From NCBI RefSeq assembly GCF_003205205.1, contig NZ_QJRL01000009.1:62001-126000 (forward strand): DNA of 64,000 nt, in the 5' to 3' direction. The position numbers and the translations under genes were made by a program. The number at the start of each line of letters is the position of its first letter. Position 1 is the stretch's first letter. The DNA is from Pseudomonas sp. LB-090624. GTDB taxonomy: Bacteria; Pseudomonadota; Gammaproteobacteria; Pseudomonadales; Pseudomonadaceae. Below, one piece after another: positions 40,177-50,283 of this stretch. The notes beneath the pieces are model-generated. The model did not search any database. It was not told the DNA's origin and saw only the letters and a program-made list of their open reading frames with translations.

Positions 40177-42756
40177 TCAACCGAACTCACAAACCACCCC
40201 ACCGTTGCCGTCGAGGGTTGCGTGCACCTGAGTCAGTCGTTCACCGCTAGCCATGGCATCCAGCAGGCGGTCAGCGATGCTCGGCAGCAAGTGCGAATCG
40301 ATCAGGTAGTCGATCAGACGCGCGCCACTGTCGTTCTGAATGCAGCGTTGGGCCAGGTGCTCGACCAATGCCTGGCAGTGGCTGAAACCCAACTGGCGGC
40401 GTTGCAGACGCTCGCCCAGGCGGCCGAGCTTGATCTGCACCAGTTCGTTGAGCACTGCACCGCCCACCGGGTAGTACGGTACCACGCGCATGCGCGCCAG
40501 CAGGGCCGGCTTGAAGTGCTTGTTCAGGGCCGGGCGGATGGCCGCTTCAAGGTCCTGAGCCGAGGGCCGCTGGCCGTCTTCGCAGAGCTGGCTGATACGC
40601 TCGCTGGCCAGGTTCGAGGTCATCAGGATCAGAGTGTTGCGAAAATCGATCTCGCGCCCTTCACCATCGTTGACCACGCCCTTGTCGAAGATCTGATAGA
40701 ACAGGTTAAGCACGTCAGGGTCGGCTTTTTCCACCTCGTCCAGTAGCACCACCGAATACGGCTTCTGGCGCACCGCCTCGGTGAGCATGCCGCCCTCGCC
40801 GTAACCGACATAGCCAGGCGGCGCGCCGATCAGGCGCGAAACGGTATGTTTCTCCTGGAATTCGGACATGTTGATGGTGGTCAGGAAGCGCTCGCCGCCG
40901 TACAGCAGGTCGGCCAGCGCCAGGGCGGTTTCGGTCTTGCCCACCCCGCTGGGGCCGACCAGCAGGAACACGCCCACCGGCGCATCTGGCTTGTTCAGGC
41001 CGGCAGCAGTGGCGCGCATGGCGCGATCGAGGGCCAGGACCGCCTGCTCCTGGCCACGGATGCGCAGGCGCAGGTCGTCAGCGAAGTTGATTACCTTAGC
41101 ATTGTGTTCGCGGGCCAGCTGGGTCAGCGGCACTCCGGTCCAGGCGCTGACGACCTCCGACACAAGGCGCGGGCACACTTCAAAGCTGACCAGGCGTTCG
41201 CGCTGCTGAGCGTCGGTCAGCGCGCCATGCACTTGCAGCAATTCGGTTTGACACTGCACGGCATCGGAGCTTTCGTCGCCACCCGGCGGGTTGGCCAGGC
41301 GCTGGCGCAGGTCGAGCAGGCGTTCAGCCAGGTTGCGCTGCTCCTGCCACAGGGCTTGGAGTGCACGTTGCTCGTCGCTGGCCTGCTGCAGGCGGGTTTC
41401 CAGTGCTTGCAAGGCGTCGTGTTCGACCGGCAGGCCGGCTTCGGCATCGCGACGCAGGGCCTGCACCTGGCGCTCACCCTCGGCCCGTTCAGCGCGCAGG
41501 CACTCGATGCGTTCGGGGGCGGCGGCCAGGCTGATGCGCACTCGGGCGCAGGCGGTGTCGAGCACATCTACAGCCTTGTCCGGTAGTTGCCGGCCGGACA
41601 GGTAGCGGGCCGACAGCTCAACAGCAGCGACCACCGCGTCATCACGCAGGTAGATGCCGTGGCTCTTCTCGTACACCGGCGCCAGACCGCGCAGAATAGT
41701 CACCGCCTCGCTGACAGTGGGCTCGTGCAACTGCACCGGCTGGAACCGCCGGGCCAAGGCTGGGTCTTTCTCGAAGTACTTCTTGTACTCGACCCAGGTG
41801 GTGGCCGCTATGGTGCGCAGCTCACCACGGGCCAGGGCCGGTTTGAGCAGATTGGCGGCATCGGCGCCGCCGGTTTGGCCACCCGCGCCGATCAAGGTAT
41901 GGGCTTCATCGATGAACACGATGATCGGTTTGGGTGAGGCCTTGACCTCGTCGATCAGGCCCTTCAGGCGACGCTCGAACTCACCCTTGATGCTGGCGCC
42001 AGCCTGCAGAGAGCCCATGTCCAAGGCCACCACCTCGACGCCCCTGAGCGACTCGGGTACTTCGCCAGCGGCGATGCGCAGGGCTAAGCCTTCGACGATC
42101 GCGGTCTTGCCCACACCGGCCTCGCCAACCACGATGGGGTTATTCTTGCGCCGACGAGCGAGGATATCCACCATCTGTCGGATCGCGCCGTCACGGCACA
42201 GCACCGGGTCAAGTTTGCCATCGCGGGCCTGCTGAGTGAGGTTGTGGGTGAACTTGGCCAGCAGCGACTCGCCACCGGCGGCGGTTTTGCCTGGGGCGAC
42301 CTCAGGGCGCTGGGCCAGCGCATATTCGCGCAGGCGAGCAGCATCGATGCATACCAGTAACGGCTGGTAGCGGCTGCCGGCATAGCGCACCAGATTGCGC
42401 AGCAGGGCCAGGATCAGAGCGGCCTGGTCGATCTGGTTCTGCCCCAGTTCCAGGCTGGCGGCCATCAGACCGTCTTGGAGCCATTGCACCAACTCTGGGG
42501 CGAACACGGGATTGCGCGAAGCGCTGTGCTCGGGCAACGGCTGTAGCGCCGCGGCGAGTACCTGGGCGTCCACCTCGGCATCCTGCAGGGCCTTGGCCAG
42601 CAGGCCTTCGGGGCGCTCGAGCAGGGCCAGCAGCAGGTCCTCGACGAGGATCTTGCTGCCGCCCCGACCGGCACAACGCTGCGCGCAGCCTTCCAGGTCG
42701 CGGCGGGTTTCGGCGTCCAGCGCCTTGATGAGCTGTTGCAAATCGACGTTGATCAT
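40177..42756 (-). CDS. clpV: ClpV (TssH) AAA+ sheath-disassembly ATPase
   Basis: 859 aa from ATG 42756 (MINVDLQQLIKALD) with GAGGACC upstream; the longer frame is a shadow through tssG. A Clp-N domain, then two AAA+ modules: Walker A GEAGVGKTAIVEG and GPSGVGKTETALAL, a coiled M-domain between them and a C-terminal D2-small domain. Refolds contracted TssB/TssC sheath. Last residues VVCEFG. Confidence 0.96.
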   Translation of the reverse strand: MINVDLQQLIKALDAETRRDLEGCAQRCAGRGGSKILVEDLLLALLERPEGLLAKALQDAEVDAQVLAAALQPLPEHSASRNPVFAPELVQWLQDGLMAASLELGQNQIDQAALILALLRNLVRYAGSRYQPLLVCIDAARLREYALAQRPEVAPGKTAAGGESLLAKFTHNLTQQARDGKLDPVLCRDGAIRQMVDILARRRKNNPIVVGEAGVGKTAIVEGLALRIAAGEVPESLRGVEVVALDMGSLQAGASIKGEFERRLKGLIDEVKASPKPIIVFIDEAHTLIGAGGQTGGADAANLLKPALARGELRTIAATTWVEYKKYFEKDPALARRFQPVQLHEPTVSEAVTILRGLAPVYEKSHGIYLRDDAVVAAVELSARYLSGRQLPDKAVDVLDTACARVRISLAAAPERIECLRAERAEGERQVQALRRDAEAGLPVEHDALQALETRLQQASDEQRALQALWQEQRNLAERLLDLRQRLANPPGGDESSDAVQCQTELLQVHGALTDAQQRERLVSFEVCPRLVSEVVSAWTGVPLTQLAREHNAKVINFADDLRLRIRGQEQAVLALDRAMRATAAGLNKPDAPVGVFLLVGPSGVGKTETALALADLLYGGERFLTTINMSEFQEKHTVSRLIGAPPGYVGYGEGGMLTEAVRQKPYSVVLLDEVEKADPDVLNLFYQIFDKGVVNDGEGREIDFRNTLILMTSNLASERISQLCEDGQRPSAQDLEAAIRPALNKHFKPALLARMRVVPYYPVGGAVLNELVQIKLGRLGERLQRRQLGFSHCQALVEHLAQRCIQNDSGARLIDYLIDSHLLPSIADRLLDAMASGERLTQVHATLDGNGGVVCEFG

Positions 42757-42767
42757 TTTATTGGTCC

Positions 42768-43775
42768 TCAATGAATCCGGCTGCCGAGGGTGACGACCCC
42801 GTCGGCGCGTTCGCGTCCGAGCCAGCTGGTCCAGCCGAGGCGGCAGGCGTTGTTTTCGCCGATGCGCAACTCGCGAATTTCCTCGTGTTTGAGGACTAGG
42901 CGCAGGTCGTAGTCCAGGGGATCGCGCAAGGTGAAACGCACCAGTGCGCACAAGGGCTGATAGCCGGGCCCGACCGGCAGGAACCCGTGAAATTGCTCCC
43001 ATGTGAGCTGATACACATGGATGCGAAACTTGCCCCCGCGATCGCGCAAGCACTCACCCAGCACCGCGTTGTTGCCCAATAGGCTGTTTGCTAAACCTAG
43101 GTGATTACGTTCCTCGTCGAGGATCACCACACGGCGCTCAACGCACTGCTCGATAAGCAGCTCCTCGTGCTTGAAGTAGTAACGCAGCACCGACTCGATC
43201 AACGCCGCCGAATGGGCGCGCAGGCTTAGCAGGCCCAAATATGGCAGCAGGCGCCGCCAGTTCAGCTCACTGGCCTGGCGAATGGTTTCGCCGCCCAGGC
43301 CGATCAGGGCGAACAGTTGCGCCGAGAACGGGTCGGTGGCGCCGGCCTCGAAGCGCACGTGATAGCGATGCTTACGCCAGATCGGCAACATGAGGCGCTG
43401 CAACCGGTGGTGGAACAGGTCGAGGAACTGGCGGGTAGCATTGCCTTCGTCGCTGTCACCGATCGCCTGCTCAGCGTAGAAAGTGGGTAATGGAGAGCTG
43501 GCGCCCACAAGGCCAACCACGTTCAGCCGCAAGCGCGCGCATAGTTCACCGCGCTCGTGGAAAAACTGCACACGGTCAACATCGCTGCCGGGGAAGCCCA
43601 AGCTCGGGTTAGCTTCGAACTCAAGGCGCTCGTATAGCTCGTCCTGGTCGAGCCACGGACTGTCTTCGCGCAGACGATCGACCACCAACAGCACCGCTTG
43701 GTACAATGAATATTCGCGGATATGGCGCGTCAGATCGTTCAGAGCAGAGGCTGTAGGCCCATGCGTGGTGCCCAT
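42768..43775 (-). CDS. tssG: TssG baseplate protein
   Basis: 335 aa from ATG 43775 with a strong AAGGAGAGG site inside the 3' end of tssF (37-nt overlap). Signatures: EYSLYQAVLLVVDRLREDSP, FEANPSLGFPGSDV, GLVGASSPLPTFYAEQAIGD and LLPYLGLLSLRAHSAALIE. Wedge component binding TssF and TssE. Confidence 0.94.
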   Translation of the reverse strand: MGTTHGPTASALNDLTRHIREYSLYQAVLLVVDRLREDSPWLDQDELYERLEFEANPSLGFPGSDVDRVQFFHERGELCARLRLNVVGLVGASSPLPTFYAEQAIGDSDEGNATRQFLDLFHHRLQRLMLPIWRKHRYHVRFEAGATDPFSAQLFALIGLGGETIRQASELNWRRLLPYLGLLSLRAHSAALIESVLRYYFKHEELLIEQCVERRVVILDEERNHLGLANSLLGNNAVLGECLRDRGGKFRIHVYQLTWEQFHGFLPVGPGYQPLCALVRFTLRDPLDYDLRLVLKHEEIRELRIGENNACRLGWTSWLGRERADGVVTLGSRIH

Positions 43776-45526
43776 TGGTACACCTCTCCTTGTGTGCTTT
43801 TGACTCTCAGCTCATGGAACGAGTTGAGGCTGGCGTAGAGTGCGAAGAACTCGTTGAGCACCGAGGCGAAAACAAACAGGTCGCCCTCCCCTACGTAGCC
43901 CTCCGGGTCGATCGTCAGCTCGGTGCGCAGACCGCGCAGCGGCAGGCCCTTGTGTAGTCGGTCGATATGCTCGTGACGCACGGACTTGAGGCCGCCGAGC
44001 AGTCGCTTACTGACCTTTTCCGCATGCTGGTCGTAGTAGCGCGGCAGGTCGTAGGTCTCAAGGGCCACTTTGAGCGCCTCAACGTTTGCCAGCGACAGGT
44101 AGTTCAGCGACATGTTGCTGATCAGCCGCCAGAGGAAGTCCCGGCCGATGGGCGGCGCATAGCTAGGGGTGGCGGCGGTGATATTGCGAAAGCGCAGAGA
44201 TTCCGGGGTACCTTCGGCTATCAGGCAGATATCGCCCTCACGCAGGCGCAGCGGCAGGTTTTGGTTGGTGCAGGTGAGCTCAATCGACAGTGTCTCGTGG
44301 GACTGGGTCTGACGGATGCCGAAGCTCAGATAGGTGTCCAGGCCTTCGTGCAGCAGCGAGCTACGCTGACGCACGCTGTAGTGCGGGCTGCATTCCTTCA
44401 CATCGAAGCTGGCGTCGTGCTCGAACGACTCGAACGGCACATAGTTGCGGTAGCCCACGCCGCCCGGCAGCCAACCGGTCACCCCTTCCACAGCGAACAC
44501 GCCGCAGCTTTGCAGGTCATACTCAGCCGGCAGCAATAGGTGTTCGTCCTGCTTGCCGTCCAAGCGAATCGGCAGCGCGTCGTGGCGGAACAGATTGACG
44601 ATGGGGGTGCAGTGCAGCTTGATATTTTCAAGGCTCGGGCGCAGGCGCTGGATGCCGCTCTTGCGGATGTTGAAGCGGATTGCCACGCCGCGCACTTGCT
44701 CCTGCAGCGTCTCGGGAATGGCCGCCAGCGCCTCCAGGCCTTCGAGGTCGACGAACAGGAACTTGTCCTGGAACGAGAAATATTCCTGCAGAAAACGATA
44801 GCCGCGGAAGGTGTTGAGCGGGTACGGAATGAGCGCGTGCTCCTCACCAAAGCCAACCGCAGAAACCTTGTCGCCGCCCAGGATGTAGCTTAGATCGGGG
44901 GCGCTGATGCGCGAGAACGGCTTGCCGTGCTGGTCCAGTGGCACCAGCTCAATGCTTTCGAGGTTGCGCAGCAGGCACAAGTAGAGCATCTGGCTGATAT
45001 AGCGTTCGCCGGCCAAATGCAGGCGCAGGCGCTTGAGTTCCAGCTCGGCGAGAAAGCCATCGCAACTCATCTCGGTGCGCAGGGTCAGCACCGCGCCGTC
45101 GCCCATGACAGCGTAATCGATGGCGGCCAGGTCCAGGGCCTGTACCTCAGTGGCGTAGCAGGTGCGAAAGCGACAACGCACGCCATCGACCGGGACGCTT
45201 TCCACCGGGGTTTCGCGCGCGACCGTCTGCGCCGGGCCGGCCTGTCGCAGCGGCTCGAACTGCAGCATGCTGAACGACGGCAGCGGACGCATGTAGTTGG
45301 GCCACAGCAGGTGCATCAGCGAGTGGGTCAATTCGGGCAGCTCGTCATCGAGCTTCTGGCGTAGGCGCCCGGTGAGAAAGGCGAAACCTTCGAGCAGGCG
45401 CTCGACGTCCGGGTCGCGCCCGCTCTGGCCCAGGTACGGCGCCAGCGCCGGGCTACGTTCGGCGAAGCGCCGTCCCAACTGGCGCAGGGCGGTGAGTTCG
45501 CTCTGGTAGTAGTGGTTGAACGACAC
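43739..45526 (-). CDS. tssF: TssF baseplate protein
   Basis: 595 aa. Start GTG 45526 with GAGGTAATTACCCA upstream, matching the conserved family start (SFNHYYQSELTALRQLGRRF); the frame is open 36 nt further but without a site. SGRDPDVERLLEGFAFLTGR and HLLWPNYMRPLPSFSMLQFE are diagnostic. Ends overlapping tssG. Confidence 0.94.
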   Translation of the reverse strand: MSFNHYYQSELTALRQLGRRFAERSPALAPYLGQSGRDPDVERLLEGFAFLTGRLRQKLDDELPELTHSLMHLLWPNYMRPLPSFSMLQFEPLRQAGPAQTVARETPVESVPVDGVRCRFRTCYATEVQALDLAAIDYAVMGDGAVLTLRTEMSCDGFLAELELKRLRLHLAGERYISQMLYLCLLRNLESIELVPLDQHGKPFSRISAPDLSYILGGDKVSAVGFGEEHALIPYPLNTFRGYRFLQEYFSFQDKFLFVDLEGLEALAAIPETLQEQVRGVAIRFNIRKSGIQRLRPSLENIKLHCTPIVNLFRHDALPIRLDGKQDEHLLLPAEYDLQSCGVFAVEGVTGWLPGGVGYRNYVPFESFEHDASFDVKECSPHYSVRQRSSLLHEGLDTYLSFGIRQTQSHETLSIELTCTNQNLPLRLREGDICLIAEGTPESLRFRNITAATPSYAPPIGRDFLWRLISNMSLNYLSLANVEALKVALETYDLPRYYDQHAEKVSKRLLGGLKSVRHEHIDRLHKGLPLRGLRTELTIDPEGYVGEGDLFVFASVLNEFFALYASLNSFHELRVKSTQGEVYQWAPRMGLQPLL

Positions 45527-45598
45527 TGGGTAATTACCTCTGTTGCGAAATGGTTGGGGCACTGCCCCATGCAGCGGGTTCGCCCATGTCGAAACTCC

Positions 45599-46006
45599 TT
45601 ATCGAACCTTGACCTTGCCGCTGCCATCGAGCTGGGCGGTGAAGGAGACCGCACAGCGGATCCCCTCCACTTCAAGCCAACCTTCGATGGCGAACGTGAG
45701 AGTGAGCGGATCGCCGCCCTGCGGCTGCGAGACCACTTGGACGCTGCCCAAGCGCGGCTCGTAGGTTTCAATGAAGCGTCGGATCGCCTCCCTGGCCTGG
45801 GCCAAGGCGTCATGCAGGCTCAAACGCATGTCGTTGAGGTCCGGCAGCCCATAGTCGGGCAGCATCTGCACGCTGCCAGCGCGGGTGCTAAGCATCTTGC
45901 TCAGGTGGCTGGCCACCGAGGTGGTCACGCTGACTTCGCGGTCGTACTCGCTGCGTCCGGCGGCCTCACCAGCGAGGCGCTCGAACAGACTGCCGTATCC
46001 GCTCAT
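45599..46006 (-). CDS. tssE: TssE gp25-like baseplate protein
   Basis: 135 aa with the gp25-like core: LFERLAGEAAG, TSVASHLSKMLSTRAGSVQM, LPDYGLPDLNDM. Starts the sheath from the baseplate. ATG 46006 is 12 nt after tssC; 72 nt precede the tssF start. Confidence 0.93.
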   Translation of the reverse strand: MSGYGSLFERLAGEAAGRSEYDREVSVTTSVASHLSKMLSTRAGSVQMLPDYGLPDLNDMRLSLHDALAQAREAIRRFIETYEPRLGSVQVVSQPQGGDPLTLTFAIEGWLEVEGIRCAVSFTAQLDGSGKVKVR

Positions 46007-46018
46007 GCACTACTCCAA

Positions 46019-47491
46019 TCAAGCCTTGTCGAGCTTGCCGACCAGCGACAAGGTGAAATCAGCCCCCATGTACTTGAAGTGCGGGCGCACGTTCAGGCTC
46101 ACGCGGTACCAGCCCGGCTCGCCTTCGACATCACTGACGGCAATGGCGGCAGCACGCAGCGGGCGACGGCCACGTACTTCTGCGCTCGGGTTCTCCTGGT
46201 CAGCTACGTACTGGCGGATCCACTTGTTCAACTCATCCTCGAGGTCGGTGCGTTCCTTCCACGCCCCCAGTTGCTCGCGCTGCAGCACCTTCAGGTAGTG
46301 TGCCAGGCGGTTGATGATCATCATGTACGGCAGCTGTGTACCGAGTTTGTAGTTCAGCTCAGCGCTCTTGGCTTCTTCACTGTTGCCGAAGAACTTGGGC
46401 TTCTGCACGGAGTTGGCAGAGAAAAACGCGGCGTTGTCGCTGCCCTTGCGCATGGTCAGGGAAATGAAACCTTCCTCGGCCAACTCGTACTCGCGGCGGT
46501 CCGATATCAGGACTTCGGTCGGGATCTTGGTCTCGATCTCGCCCATGCTCTGGAACTGATGCAGCGGCAAGTCCTCGACCGCGCCACCGCTCTGCGGCCC
46601 AATGATGTTCGGGCACCAGCGGAACTTGGCGAAGCTGTCGGTCAGGCGGGTAGCAAACGCAAAGGCGGTGTTGCCCCATAGGTAGTGCTCGTGGCTGTTG
46701 GCAACCATCTCCCGATACGCATAGGTCTTAACCGGGTTTTCTTCAGGATCGTAGGGGTTACGTAGCAGAAAGCGCGGCACGGTCAGAACCATGTAGCGCG
46801 AGTCTTCGGACTGACGAAAGCTCTGCCACTTGGCGAAGTGCGGGCCCTCGAAGTGATCCTTGAGATCCTTCAGGTTTGGCAGACCGGTGAAAGCCTCCAG
46901 GCCAAAGAACTTCGGGCCGGCGGCAGCGATAAACGGCGCGTGGGACATGCACGATACGCTTGAAACGTACTGCATCAGTTTTACGTCAGGTGCGCTGGGC
47001 GACATGAAGTAGTTGGCGATGATCGCGCCCACCGGCTGACCGCCAAACTGACCGTACTCTGCGGTGTACACATGTTTGTAGAGGCCGCCCTGCATAACTT
47101 CCGGAGAGTCTTCGAAATCGTCCAGCAAATCCCGCTTGGAGGCGTTGAGCAGCTCGAGCTTGATGTTCTCGCGAAAATCAGTGCGGTCCACCAGCATCTT
47201 CAGACCACGCCAGGAAGCTTCCAGTGACTGGAACTCGGGACTGTGCAGGATCTCGTCCATCTGTCGGCTGAGCTTGGCATCGATCTCGGCAATCATCCGG
47301 TCGACGACTGCCTTTTTGACCGGCTCGCCCTGGTTCTGCGGCTTGAGCAGCTCTTCGATGAAGGCCGAGACGCCACGCTTGGCGATGCCGTAGGCATCGT
47401 CTTCCGGGGTGAGACTGGTTTCGGCGATGATCTGATCGAGGATGCCGAACTCGGCGAGGCTTTCGGTTACTTGTTGTACTTCGGTGCTCAT
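46019..47491 (-). CDS. tssC: TssC sheath large subunit
   Basis: 490 aa, highly conserved: SLEASWRGLKMLVDRTDFRE, FDDFEDSPEVMQ-like DLLDDFEDSPEVM, YGQFGGQPVGAIIANYFMSP, MMIINRLAHYLKVLQREQLG. Forms the contractile sheath with TssB. 27 nt after tssB. Confidence 0.96.
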   Translation of the reverse strand: MSTEVQQVTESLAEFGILDQIIAETSLTPEDDAYGIAKRGVSAFIEELLKPQNQGEPVKKAVVDRMIAEIDAKLSRQMDEILHSPEFQSLEASWRGLKMLVDRTDFRENIKLELLNASKRDLLDDFEDSPEVMQGGLYKHVYTAEYGQFGGQPVGAIIANYFMSPSAPDVKLMQYVSSVSCMSHAPFIAAAGPKFFGLEAFTGLPNLKDLKDHFEGPHFAKWQSFRQSEDSRYMVLTVPRFLLRNPYDPEENPVKTYAYREMVANSHEHYLWGNTAFAFATRLTDSFAKFRWCPNIIGPQSGGAVEDLPLHQFQSMGEIETKIPTEVLISDRREYELAEEGFISLTMRKGSDNAAFFSANSVQKPKFFGNSEEAKSAELNYKLGTQLPYMMIINRLAHYLKVLQREQLGAWKERTDLEDELNKWIRQYVADQENPSAEVRGRRPLRAAAIAVSDVEGEPGWYRVSLNVRPHFKYMGADFTLSLVGKLDKA

Positions 47492-47518
47492 GGGTCAGTG
47501 TCCTTATACAGTCCGGGC

Positions 47519-48028
47519 TCAAGCGTGCTGCTTGGGGGAGGCATCCATGCCGAGCTCGCCCAGCACACGGTTGCGCGCTTCGTCATCAGCCAAAACGCCT
47601 TCGATAGCCTTGCGGAAGGCCGGGGCGTTGCCCAGCGGCCCCTTGAGCGCCACAAGTGCCTCGCGTAGCTCCATCAACTTCTGCAACTCCGGGACCTGCT
47701 CGACCAGGTTGGCTGGGTTGAAGTCCTGCATGGCGCAGACCTTGATTTCCACCGCCAGCTCTTCGCCTTCGGCCACGTCGTCCTGCAGGCGATTCGGCAC
47801 ACTGAGGGTTAGGCTCAGGCTCTGCTTGGCCAGCACATCGTCGAAGTTGTTCTTATCAATACTGACTGGCTTACGGTCCTCGATCTTGCGATCGTCGGCA
47901 CGCTGGGTGAAATCACCCAGCACCAGCAGCTTGAGCGGCAACTCGATTTCTTCCTGGGCATCACCCAAGGCTGGTTTGAACGTGACGTTGATGCGTTCCT
48001 TGGGTGCTACCGAGCCTTCTTTGGCCAT
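47519..48028 (-). CDS. tssB: TssB sheath small subunit
   Basis: 169 aa from ATG 48028 (MAKEGSVAPKERINVTFKPA) with GGAGAAG upstream; the longer frame is a shadow of tssA. Contains EIELPLKLLVLGDFTQRADD and FDDVLAKQSLSLTLSVPNRL. Starts 34 nt after tssA. Partners with TssC. Confidence 0.96.
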   Translation of the reverse strand: MAKEGSVAPKERINVTFKPALGDAQEEIELPLKLLVLGDFTQRADDRKIEDRKPVSIDKNNFDDVLAKQSLSLTLSVPNRLQDDVAEGEELAVEIKVCAMQDFNPANLVEQVPELQKLMELREALVALKGPLGNAPAFRKAIEGVLADDEARNRVLGELGMDASPKQHA

Positions 48029-48062
48029 CGGTCTTCTCCATTTGCGGTTACGGCCCGAGGGC

Positions 48063-49625
48063 CTAATCGAGCACCACCTCAAGATCAAGGTGGCACAACC
48101 TGCGATAAACCTCGTCCTTGCGCTCGCGCACCTCATGGTTCTGCGGCAGCAGTTCACAGCAGTTGTGCAACAACTGCAGAACCTGCAGCACGAGCGCCGG
48201 CTCCCAGGGATCCAGTCCTGCGCCATGCAGCTGGCGATCGAGGGATTCGAGTTGGGTACGGGCCAGTTCGTACTTCTTGGCATGGTGGCAAAGCCGAGCC
48301 AGGCTAAATTGCCAAAAAAACCGCTCCCGCCCGCCCTGAGCGGACTGCATGCCCTGTTTGAGCTGCTGAACCGCAGCCTTCAGACCATCCTCGCGCAATA
48401 CAGATTGGGCAGTCTCCAGCGCCAGCTCCCAGGCTGGCAGACGCTCCTGCTCATCGGGCCCAACCAGGCGCGCGGCGACTGGGGCTGCCAGGTGCGGCAA
48501 CACTGTGGCGCTTATCCAGCTCAAGGTGGCGGCGCTGGCGAACGGCTGACCATCGTGAAAACGCAGGTCGGTGATGCCTGGCAGGCGTTGCAGGAACAGC
48601 GCGAAGGTTATCTCCACCTCGCGCATAGCCGCCTCGCTGCCCAAGGCGTGCAAGCATTCCCAGGCCAAACACTGGCCATCGAACCAGAACGGCGAAAGCG
48701 CTAAGCTGGCCTCGACGTCCACCAACAGGTCAGCGTACTTGCCGGCCTCGAAGCGCTGGCGATAGTCGTTAAGTTTGTCGGTGGGCAAGCCGCGCAACGC
48801 GGTGACCTGCTCAGCGTTGCGGCCAGGTAAGCCTTCGATTGGCAACCAGGCCAGAGTGCGATTCAGCCGCAACGCCCGCAGGTCGCTTGCTTTCTGCTTC
48901 AGCCACCAGGCACCTAGCGGCCGCCCACCGTCCTGCAGGGCGCGCAAGGCCTTGTGGGCATCCTTTTCATTGTCGATGGTTGCGCCCGGCGTGACTAACT
49001 GGGTGGCGGCGTGCTTGACCTGAGCCAACATCGCACCGACGCTGCCGGGCCCAGGCTGGCCTTCGCCACCGCGCTCGACCATCTTGGCCAAGCGCCGGCA
49101 CATTGGCAGGATCAGCGGCGCGTCATCGCCCAGCTGGGCGGCAAGCGTTTCGTCGAGTGCCTCAAGGTGTTCAACTATGGCACGGAACAGCAACAGCTGT
49201 TCTTTAACCGGTACGTCATCGGTCAGCGTCTGCTCCAGACGCGACATCAGCCAAACAAAGGCGCCAGCGCGGGTACGCACTTTCAGCGGGTGCAGCTCGG
49301 CCCAGTGCTGCCGGCATAGGTACCGCAACATGCCCAAGCCGGCCACCAGTCCGACGAAAGATTCGCGCTGATGCAGCGCCCAAATAAGCCACACGCAAAC
49401 GCGCAGATCACGAGTCTGGTCGCGCAGCAGAACCTCGCAGCCGTCGATCACTTTGGCCCAGTCGGTGCGACCGACATCATGCATTGCCGAGTCCTTGTTG
49501 AGTTCTTCTTCCAGCGCCTCGAATTCGTTGGAAAAGCGCACGTCCTCACCAGCGAATGCAGCACCAGACACAGGCGATTTCACGAGTTCTAGATAACGAG
49601 TGCACAACTTATTTGAATACGCCAT
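48063..49625 (-). CDS. tssA: TssA baseplate/sheath-priming protein (VasJ-type)
   Basis: 520 aa from ATG 49625 (MAYSNKLCTRYLELVKSPVS) with AAAGGCC upstream. The N-terminal ImpA-N domain has FSNEFEALEEELNKDSAMHD followed by VIDGCEVLLRDQTRDLRVCV. The C-terminal half (FWQFSLARLCHHAKKYELAR) is the helical TPR-like VasJ domain. First gene of the long tss operon. Confidence 0.93.
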   Translation of the reverse strand: MAYSNKLCTRYLELVKSPVSGAAFAGEDVRFSNEFEALEEELNKDSAMHDVGRTDWAKVIDGCEVLLRDQTRDLRVCVWLIWALHQRESFVGLVAGLGMLRYLCRQHWAELHPLKVRTRAGAFVWLMSRLEQTLTDDVPVKEQLLLFRAIVEHLEALDETLAAQLGDDAPLILPMCRRLAKMVERGGEGQPGPGSVGAMLAQVKHAATQLVTPGATIDNEKDAHKALRALQDGGRPLGAWWLKQKASDLRALRLNRTLAWLPIEGLPGRNAEQVTALRGLPTDKLNDYRQRFEAGKYADLLVDVEASLALSPFWFDGQCLAWECLHALGSEAAMREVEITFALFLQRLPGITDLRFHDGQPFASAATLSWISATVLPHLAAPVAARLVGPDEQERLPAWELALETAQSVLREDGLKAAVQQLKQGMQSAQGGRERFFWQFSLARLCHHAKKYELARTQLESLDRQLHGAGLDPWEPALVLQVLQLLHNCCELLPQNHEVRERKDEVYRRLCHLDLEVVLD

Positions 49626-49996
49626 CCGCGGCCTTTTAACGGTTTTTTGGCGTGCCACGAGCAACCCTTCATTAAACAAGCTAATGAAGATTCGCATACT
49701 TGGAACGCTACGCCAGAGGGGCAGTTAATTGGAGCATAAATGGTGACCCAGCAAGACGCAAGCGCCCTTAAACCGCTCACTCTATTTATACATCTTTCCA
49801 CCCAACGTATTTTCGAACAGGTCCGAGCACGTTAAAAACAAGCAGAATCACCCTTGAAACCTGCACCCTAGAGGCATAGAACCGATTGATTCGACGCGCG
49901 ACTCAGGTCAAGTAGCAGAATCTTTCCTACACACTCGAAGGGCGAGTCCTACACGCTGCAACGAATTTTCCTACAAGATATTGGCACCTCTTAGAG
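49626..49996. other. AT-rich intergenic region upstream of tssA
   Basis: No gene. On - it must contain the tssA promoter. The only sigma54-like trace is TGGCACG on - (49652-49658), but the downstream CCAA-AAAAC lacks the -12 GC, and it lies only ~30 nt from the start codon. I see no convincing sigma70 hexamers. AT content is well above the flanking genes. Confidence 0.5.
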
Positions 49997-50198
49997 TGCG
50001 CATTATTTATATGCACCATAGAAAACACCCACTCACACTCAAAGAGCTAAAAGCAGGAAATCCACAGATAGCGAACTGCGCAAAAAGTTGCGCAACCATT
50101 TACAAGAAATAGAAGATGATACCTATCAGGCACCCTTTTGACAGGCGCCGGGACACGGTGCGCAACTTCTTGCACATTGCCGCGCAGAAAGCTGCGCA
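49997..50198. promoter_or_regulatory. Cluster of five TGCGCA motifs, candidate activator sites
   Basis: TGCGCA at 49997, 50077, 50089, 50159 and 50193. The third sits in a perfect 10-bp palindrome GTTGCGCAAC (50087-50096); others keep half the flanks (GGTGCGCAACT, AACTGCGCAAA). They lie ~90-290 bp upstream of the hcp -24/-12 promoter, the usual range for enhancer sites of sigma54 activators, in the divergent region between tssA and hcp. Confidence 0.5.
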
Positions 50199-50283
50199 CA
50201 TTCGCCCTGAATCCCATCATACCGACGCACTGAAAAATGTCCGACATCAACAAACCCGTGATTTTATTGGGTTTCTTAATGTA

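Noticed and set aside
49648..49658. TGGCACG on - as a sigma54 promoter for tssA
   Set aside because: The -12 element is AAAAC instead of TTGCW, and it is too near the start codon to be convincing.
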